Assembly (NCBI RefSeq): GCF_001426945.1
Contig: NZ_LMFS01000001.1
Location: 1,329,757 to 1,393,756, forward strand
Direction: 5' to 3'
From: Pseudolabrys sp. Root1462
Lineage (GTDB): Bacteria; Pseudomonadota; Alphaproteobacteria; Rhizobiales; Xanthobacteraceae
DNA length: 64,000 nt
Under the pieces are notes generated by a model. The model was not told where the DNA came from and searched no databases. It saw only the letters and a list, made by a program, of their open reading frames with translations. Each line of letters begins with the position of its first letter. The stretch's first letter is position 1. Shown here one piece after another: positions 59,585 to 64,000 of this stretch. Made by a program: the position numbers and the translations under genes.

Positions 59585-60016
59585 ATGCGCCGCCAGATAA
59601 TCACCATGGTTTTGTTGTTGTCGGGACTGCTTGCCGCGGCGCCGGTGGTGCATGCGCAATCGTTGGACAATCCCTACAACATTCTGAAGCCCGAACCCGG
59701 TGCGGCGCCACATCACAGGCCGCAGCCCAGGCCCGAACCGTGGCTGCCGCCGAAATATCAGTCGCCCCGCGACGCCCGGCTGTATCGCTCGCCGCCGGCC
59801 GTGGTTCCGCCGGCGCCGGGGGCCGATGTGCCGCCGGCTATTGTCGTTCCGGAGACCGGCCGCGTCTTGCCGAATATTCCGACGCTGTCGCCGTCTGGTC
59901 CCAACGGGATCGAGACTGGCCAGGATCGCGCGGTTCGCTGCGCCAACCAGCTCGGCACCTATGGCGCCCAGGCCGGCAACCCGTCGGCTTATCTCGGCTC
60001 TTGCGTCACGCAGTAG
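59585..60016 (+). CDS. Small secreted Pro-rich protein, hypothetical
   Basis: 143 residues from ATG 59585; a GTG at 59540 would add 15 residues. Signal peptide (MRRQIITMVLLLSGLLAAAP, cleavage near VHA-QS). The mature region is Pro/Arg-rich (HHRPQPRPEPWLPPKYQ, PPAVVPPAPGADVPPAIVV) and ends with two cysteines (RCANQLG, GSCVTQ) that may pair. No family recognised. Convergent with the FNT gene. Confidence 0.7.
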   Translation: MRRQIITMVLLLSGLLAAAPVVHAQSLDNPYNILKPEPGAAPHHRPQPRPEPWLPPKYQSPRDARLYRSPPAVVPPAPGADVPPAIVVPETGRVLPNIPTLSPSGPNGIETGQDRAVRCANQLGTYGAQAGNPSAYLGSCVTQ

Positions 60017-60021
60017 CGCGT

Positions 60022-60858
60022 CTAGATCTCATCCTTGACCTGCGCATAGGACAGCACGGCGAACAGCGCGGTGCCGCCGACCATGTTGCCCGCCAGCACC
60101 GGCAGCATGAACTTGACGATGGCCTGCCACCACGCCCAGTCGCCGGCGATGACCAGCATGTAGGCTTCGAGCGAACCTGCGACGATGTGCGTGAAGCCGC
60201 CGGCGGCGATCAGATAAGTCATCAGCGTAATGACCGCGAATTTGCTGCTCTCGGCGCTCGGAAGCATCCACACCATCGAGGCGATGAGAAAGCCCGAGGC
60301 GATGCCGGCAAAAAACATGCGCGTCATGCCGAGCTCGAGCAGCGCGCGGCTGACCGTCACCATGCCGTGCATCAATTCGGAGGACAGCACCGGCGTCAGG
60401 CTGAAAAACAGCGCGGCGACCAGGGTGCCCACGAGATTGGCGGCAAGCACGATCGCCCACAGCCGCGCCATGCGCCAGAGCGTTACTCTATTGAGGTCCT
60501 TCAGGACCGGCAGGACGGCTGTGATTGTGCTCTCGGTGAACAATTGCTGCCGCGCCAGGATCACGACGAGGAAGCCGACGCTGTAGCCGAGATGCGTCAC
60601 CAGCGGCTTCCACGGCGCGTCGGGCAGATGCGTTTCAAGGATCGCCTCGGCGACAACGGAGAGGCTGATCGACAATCCGGCAGCGACACCCGACCACCAC
60701 AGCGAGGTCGCTGGCCGCTCCATTTCCTCATCGCCGAGGCGGCGCACCACTTCGTAAATCACAGGCGAGCGCGGCGTCGATAATTCCTCGACGTCGCGGA
60801 CTTCGCTCTCGCTGATGCCGCGGCCGTGCTTCGAGGCCGGAGATGTCCGCTTCGCCAT
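60022..60858 (-). CDS. Formate/nitrite transporter (FNT)-family channel
   Basis: 278 residues from ATG 60858, within a longer open frame. A ~50-residue charged cytoplasmic N-terminus is followed by six hydrophobic spans (AAGLSISLSVVAEAIL, ALFFSLTPVLSSELMHGMV, GFLIASMVWMLPSAES, ITLMTYLIAAGGFTHIVAGS, LPVLAGNMVGGTALFAVLSY). The FNT pore signature around GNMVGG is present. The layout resembles E. coli YfdC. It carries small monovalent anions; substrate unknown. Divergent from the ArsR regulator. Confidence 0.9.
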   Translation of the reverse strand: MAKRTSPASKHGRGISESEVRDVEELSTPRSPVIYEVVRRLGDEEMERPATSLWWSGVAAGLSISLSVVAEAILETHLPDAPWKPLVTHLGYSVGFLVVILARQQLFTESTITAVLPVLKDLNRVTLWRMARLWAIVLAANLVGTLVAALFFSLTPVLSSELMHGMVTVSRALLELGMTRMFFAGIASGFLIASMVWMLPSAESSKFAVITLMTYLIAAGGFTHIVAGSLEAYMLVIAGDWAWWQAIVKFMLPVLAGNMVGGTALFAVLSYAQVKDEI

Positions 60859-60942
60859 GTTCGTGGTCCGCCGGTGGGGAGAAGTTCCGCTGACAACGCG
60901 CCCTCCAAGCCGGAGTTCCTCCCCGGAACGCATCATCGCCGC

Positions 60943-60970
60943 TTGACAGGCAACCAAATGGTTGCATATT
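60943..60970 (+). promoter_or_regulatory. Promoter with embedded ArsR-type operator
   Basis: TTGACA (60943-60948), 16-bp spacer, CATATT (60965-60970). The spacer holds a perfect inverted repeat GCAACC-AAAT-GGTTGC (60950-60965). Predicted transcription start falls near 60977, the ATG of the regulator, so the mRNA may be leaderless; no Shine-Dalgarno is seen. An autorepression site for the ArsR protein. Confidence 0.75.
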
Positions 60971-60976
60971 GTCATC

Positions 60977-61294
60977 ATGGATCTGGTGTTCAAAGCCCTG
61001 GCCGATGCGAGCCGGCGAGACCTTCTCGACCGGCTGCGTGCCGACAACGGCCAGACGCTGAACCAGCTCTGCGCCGGCGTGCCCGGCATGACCCGACAGG
61101 CGGTGAGCAAGCATCTCGCCCTCCTGGAGGAGGCGAACCTGATCGCGACCGTAAAGCGCGGCCGCGAGAAGCTGCACTATCTCAATCCGGTGCCGATCCA
61201 CGAGATCGCGGAGCGCTGGATCGGCAAGTTCGAACGCTCGCGCCTTGACGCGTTGAGCGAGTTGAAGAAGGCGTTGGAGAGTGGCGATGAGTAA
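60977..61294 (+). CDS. ArsR-family (metal-free type) HTH regulator
   Basis: 105 residues from ATG 60977. Winged HTH: VFKALADASRRDLLDRLRADNGQTLNQLC, recognition helix GMTRQAVSKHLALLEEANL, wing IATVKRGREKLHYLNP. There are no ArsR metal-binding cysteines in the recognition helix, so it is the SRPBCC-linked subgroup rather than a metal sensor. It overlaps the first SRPBCC gene by 8 nt. Probably autoregulates the operon via the palindrome in its promoter. Confidence 0.95.
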   Translation: MDLVFKALADASRRDLLDRLRADNGQTLNQLCAGVPGMTRQAVSKHLALLEEANLIATVKRGREKLHYLNPVPIHEIAERWIGKFERSRLDALSELKKALESGDE

Positions 61295-61763
61295 ACCGAC
61301 ATTTGTCTACGTGACCTACATCCGCACCACACCGGAAAAGCTGTGGGCGGCGCTGACCGATCCGGTAACGGTCGAGAAATTCTGGCTCGGCGTCAGGGTC
61401 GAATCCGATTTCAGGACCGGCTCGCCGTGGATGCTCAAATTCACCGACGGTCGCACCGCCGATACCGGCGAGATCCTCGAAGCCGTGCCGGCGAAGCGGC
61501 TGGTCATTCATTGGCGCAACGAGTTCAAGCCGGAGCTGAAAGCCGCCGGCTTCACTCGCTGCACCATGGAGATCGAGCTTGCCGACTACTATCCCGACTT
61601 CGGCGGCCGGGCGGTCAAGCTCACCATCACGCACGAAGCCGAAACGGCGCAGGGCGCGCCGATGATCGAAGCCGTGTCCGGCGGCTGGCCCAAGGTTATC
61701 GCCAATCTCAAGTCGCTTCTCGAGACCGGCGATATTGCGTTTTCCGGGAAGGTGTCAGCATGA
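61287..61763 (+). CDS. SRPBCC (AHSA1-like) domain protein, copy 1
   Basis: 158 residues from ATG 61287, with GGAGAG upstream. A single START/AHSA1-like domain: FVYVTYIRTTPEKLWAALTD, WMLKFTDGRTADTGEILEAV, LVIHWRNEF, and the C-terminal helix GGWPKVIANLKSLLETG. Such folds bind hydrophobic ligands in a helix-grip cavity. Ligand unknown. Stop overlaps copy 2 as ATGA. Confidence 0.92.
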   Translation: MSKPTFVYVTYIRTTPEKLWAALTDPVTVEKFWLGVRVESDFRTGSPWMLKFTDGRTADTGEILEAVPAKRLVIHWRNEFKPELKAAGFTRCTMEIELADYYPDFGGRAVKLTITHEAETAQGAPMIEAVSGGWPKVIANLKSLLETGDIAFSGKVSA

Positions 61764-62251
61764 ACGCAACTGCAAATTCGAAGCCGAGCTTCGTCTACGT
61801 CACCTATATTGCCACCAGTCCCGAGAAAATCTGGCAGGCGCTCACCAAACCGGACATCAGCGAAAAATACTGGTTCGGGTACCGCGTGCAGGCTGATGGC
61901 GGAAAGGGCGGCCGCATGACGGCGCACAATCCCGCCGGCAAGCTCGCCCATGACGATCCGATCATCGAAAGCGATCCGCCGAAGAAGCTGGCCTATGCCT
62001 GGAAGCCGCTATACCGCGACATGACGGACGAACGCGCGTCGCGAGTGACTTTCACGCTCGAACCGTTCAAGGGGCAAACCAAACTGACCATCGTCCATGA
62101 CGAGTTCGACGAGGGCTCCAAGCTGTTCGAGATGATCTCGGCCGGCTGGCCGGCGGTGCTGTCGTCGCTGAAGAGCTTCCTGGAGACCGGGAAGGGCCTC
62201 GATCCGTCCTGGAACGAGGAGGCGCAGAAGCGCGCCGCTGCCGAGGCCTGA
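61760..62251 (+). CDS. SRPBCC (AHSA1-like) domain protein, copy 2
   Basis: 163 residues from ATG 61760. Same fold and landmarks as copy 1 (FVYVTYIATSPEKIWQALTK, KYWFGYRVQ, AGWPAVLSSLKSFLETG). The cavity-lining middle region differs (AHNPAGKLAHDDPIIESDPP). Translationally coupled to copy 1; two nt before copy 3. Confidence 0.92.
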   Translation: MNATANSKPSFVYVTYIATSPEKIWQALTKPDISEKYWFGYRVQADGGKGGRMTAHNPAGKLAHDDPIIESDPPKKLAYAWKPLYRDMTDERASRVTFTLEPFKGQTKLTIVHDEFDEGSKLFEMISAGWPAVLSSLKSFLETGKGLDPSWNEEAQKRAAAEA

Positions 62252-62253
62252 CG

Positions 62254-62784
62254 ATGGTGGACGTCGCCAGGTTCAAGCCGAAGACGGTCTACGTGATCTA
62301 CATCGCCGCCACGCCCGAGAAGGTGTGGCAGGCACTGGTGGATGCGGAATTCTCACGCCAGTACTTCTTCGGTTTTGCCGTCAAGGTCGAGCCGCGCACG
62401 GGCGGCGCCTTCCGCATCCTTTATCCGGACGGCGGCGTTCATGGCAGCGGCGAGGTGCTCGACTGGTCGCCGCCGCGCCGGCTGTCCTGCACCTGGCTGA
62501 TCGAGGGCATGCCGCCCTTCGACCAGATGCCGGAATGCATCGTCACTTATGACATCGAACCGGCGGGCAAGGCGGTGCGGCTGACCATGACCGAATCCCA
62601 TTCCTGGGACGTGCCGGACGCCATCCTGGCCGGCGGCCGGTCGGGCTGGCCGGCGGTGCTGTCCAACCTCAAGTCGCTACTTGAGACCGGAAACACGCTG
62701 ACGTTGGACCAGCAGGGGCCGCCGCCAGGCATGATCGAAGCGGTCAACAAGGCTGTGGCCGAAAAGCCGTGGCTTGCGGAATAG
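62254..62784 (+). CDS. SRPBCC (AHSA1-like) domain protein, copy 3
   Basis: 176 residues from ATG 62254. Again TVYVIYIAATPEKVWQALVD, FGFAVKVEPRTGGAFRI, SGWPAVLSNLKSLLETG, with a longer C-terminus (DQQGPPPGMIEAVNKAVAEKP). Completes a three-member tandem array under the ArsR regulator. Confidence 0.92.
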   Translation: MVDVARFKPKTVYVIYIAATPEKVWQALVDAEFSRQYFFGFAVKVEPRTGGAFRILYPDGGVHGSGEVLDWSPPRRLSCTWLIEGMPPFDQMPECIVTYDIEPAGKAVRLTMTESHSWDVPDAILAGGRSGWPAVLSNLKSLLETGNTLTLDQQGPPPGMIEAVNKAVAEKPWLAE

Positions 62785-62890
62785 ATTACCTCCGGAAGGG
62801 TTGATTGCTGAACGCCCCCTGAGCGTTGCTAGGAGTTTGTCAACGGCTCACTCCTATACCGTGCGGACAAGGGGGACCGGCCGGGGATTC

Positions 62891-64000
62891 ATGGACGCGT
62901 CAGCAAGCACCAGAATCGACGATATCGCTGCCGCCATGGCGGCGGCACAACCGGTTGCCGTGACGCGATGGACCGCGCGGCTGGCCGATCCGGAGCATGA
63001 GCGCACCTTTCGGCTGCAGCGATTTCCCGACGATCGTCGGCGTCTCTTCATCGTGATGTCGCTGGCCTCGGCCACCGGCGCGCTGATCTTTCTCGGCCGG
63101 CTTTACGCCCATGTCTTCCAGGGCCAGGCCACGGAGTGGCTCTATCCGCCGCTGGTCTCGTTCCTCCTGCCGCTGATTTCGATGGCCATCTTTTTCCGGA
63201 TGCGCACGCCGGAGAAGCTGGAAATCACCGTGCTCTGCGTCTGCACCTGCGGGATCACTATTCGCCTGCTGATGCTGACGTTTCAGCCCGGCACGCTGGC
63301 AATGTGGTTGCCGCTGATGGTGACCATCATCTTCATCATCTATCTTTATCTGCCGGTGCGCTTCGTGCTGGCGGTGGCGCTGGCGACCATATTTTCCATC
63401 GTGGCGCCGGTCTGGTGGGGACTTCTGGCGCAAACGGCGGTGCCAGGCGTTGAAATCTATCGCGGCGTCCTGTGGATGCTGCTCGCCAACGCGCTTGGCC
63501 TGACCGCGGCCAATGCCTTGCATCGCAGCCAGCGCTCGGAATTCGCGCAGAAGCTGGTGCTGCAGCAACTCCTGTCCACCGACGCGATGACCGGTATCGC
63601 CAACCGCCGCCGCTTCGACGAGACGCTGGCGCGCGAATGGCGCCGCTGTCAGCGCAATTCCGTGCCGCTGTCGCTGCTGATGATCGATGTCGATCACTTC
63701 AAGGCCTACAACGATCACTGCGGCCATCCGCAGGGCGATGCCTGCCTGCGCGAAGTCGCGCATCTGCTGACGGATACGGTTCGCCGTCCCGGCGATCTTG
63801 TCGCGCGTTATGGCGGCGAGGAATTCGTCTGTCTGCTCGCCGACGTCGGCTCGGCCGGCGCTCTGGCCGTCGCCGAAAAGATCGCCGCCGCGCTCAAGGA
63901 TGCGTGGATCGATCATCCGCGTTCGCCGGCGGGACCGCGGCTTACGCTGAGTATCGGCATCGCCACCGCCAGACAGCCGTCGGGGGCCCCTGAAGGCCTC
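62891..64000 (+). CDS. Membrane-bound GGDEF diguanylate cyclase (truncated by window end)
   Basis: The frame is open from ATG 62891 to the end of the window (370 codons, no stop). After ~55 cytoplasmic residues come about six hydrophobic spans (~57-205). The GGDEF domain then shows TDAMTGIANRRRFDETL, DVDHFKAYNDHCGHPQGD and ARYGGEEFVCLL. The active motif is GGEEF and the inhibitory I-site RPGD precedes it by five residues, so an active, product-inhibited c-di-GMP synthase is predicted. An antisense frame opposite it is not real. Confidence 0.93.
   Translation, partial: MDASASTRIDDIAAAMAAAQPVAVTRWTARLADPEHERTFRLQRFPDDRRRLFIVMSLASATGALIFLGRLYAHVFQGQATEWLYPPLVSFLLPLISMAIFFRMRTPEKLEITVLCVCTCGITIRLLMLTFQPGTLAMWLPLMVTIIFIIYLYLPVRFVLAVALATIFSIVAPVWWGLLAQTAVPGVEIYRGVLWMLLANALGLTAANALHRSQRSEFAQKLVLQQLLSTDAMTGIANRRRFDETLAREWRRCQRNSVPLSLLMIDVDHFKAYNDHCGHPQGDACLREVAHLLTDTVRRPGDLVARYGGEEFVCLLADVGSAGALAVAEKIAAALKDAWIDHPRSPAGPRLTLSIGIATARQPSGAPEGL

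Noticed and set aside
62837-62860. Promoter TTGTCA...TATACC ahead of the GGDEF gene
   Set aside because: The spacer is only 12 bp, too short for a sigma70 promoter.
62900-63916. A minus-strand open frame opposite the GGDEF gene
   Set aside because: The plus-strand frame has intact membrane spans and GGEEF motifs; the antisense product looks like nothing known.

Overview
This window is about 64 kb of high-GC chromosome from an alphaproteobacterium, most likely a Hyphomicrobiales (Rhizobiales) member near Bradyrhizobiaceae/Xanthobacteraceae. The assignment is an inference. It rests on the gene order tRNA-Trp-secE-nusG-rplKA-rplJL-rpoBC-rpsLG-fusA-tuf-S10/spc/alpha, on the sequence character of the ribosomal proteins, and on a Crp/Fnr regulator of a type I associate with that group. 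The core is an almost complete transcription/translation superoperon (about 7.5-48.4 kb): SecE/SecY, NusG, RNA polymerase beta, beta' and alpha, EF-G, EF-Tu, adenylate kinase and about 30 ribosomal proteins. No CRISPR array, insertion sequence, prophage or integron was seen.

Layout. 0.1-7.3 kb: tRNA-Gly(TCC), then accessory genes (LysR regulator divergent from an SDR oxidoreductase, methyltransferase, small hypothetical, Crp/Fnr regulator, VOC protein, gamma-glutamyltransferase-family enzyme). 7.5-9.8 kb: tRNA-Trp, secE, nusG, rplK, rplA and a strong terminator. 9.8-16.9 kb: a catabolic/redox block set between rplA and rplJ (small hypothetical, nitroreductase, MarR regulator divergent from an FAD aromatic hydroxylase, then a three-gene molybdenum hydroxylase operon with a dihaem cytochrome c). 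17.4-27.3 kb: rplJ, rplL, rpoB, rpoC. 27.5-28.6 kb: a small secreted protein and a dihaem cytochrome c. 29.5-48.4 kb: rpsL to rplQ. 48.4-50.1 kb: ankyrin-repeat protein and a second, paralogous dihaem cytochrome c. 50.1-51.2 kb: an AT-richer islet with a nested inverted-repeat element and an unrecognised lipoprotein. 51.2-64.0 kb: XRE regulator divergent from an NAD-dependent epimerase-like protein, quinone oxidoreductase-like protein, HtrA/DegP protease, rarA, a secreted module joined in frame to arylamine N-acetyltransferase, an RluC/D pseudouridine synthase, a small secreted protein, an FNT-family channel, an ArsR regulator with three tandem SRPBCC proteins, and the start of a membrane GGDEF diguanylate cyclase that runs off the window.

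How it works together. The housekeeping genes are tightly packed, with many 1-8 nt overlaps implying translational coupling. They are punctuated by clear intrinsic terminators after rplA, rpoC, rpoA and rplQ. The accessory blocks look like self-contained regulator-plus-enzyme modules: LysR/SDR, MarR/hydroxylase, XRE/epimerase and ArsR/SRPBCC. Three of these four have a visible candidate operator in the divergent intergenic region, and the ArsR module has one in its own promoter.

Most interesting points: the ArsR-(SRPBCC)3 operon with a perfect GCAACC-N4-GGTTGC palindrome inside its promoter and an apparently leaderless start; the nested-hairpin element ahead of the orphan lipoprotein with a G8 tract at its ribosome-binding site; the rplQ terminator embedded in the signal-peptide codons of the next gene; the in-frame secreted-module/NAT join; and unusual tails on ribosomal proteins uL29 and uL5. 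I saw no convincing wholly new defence or mobile system.
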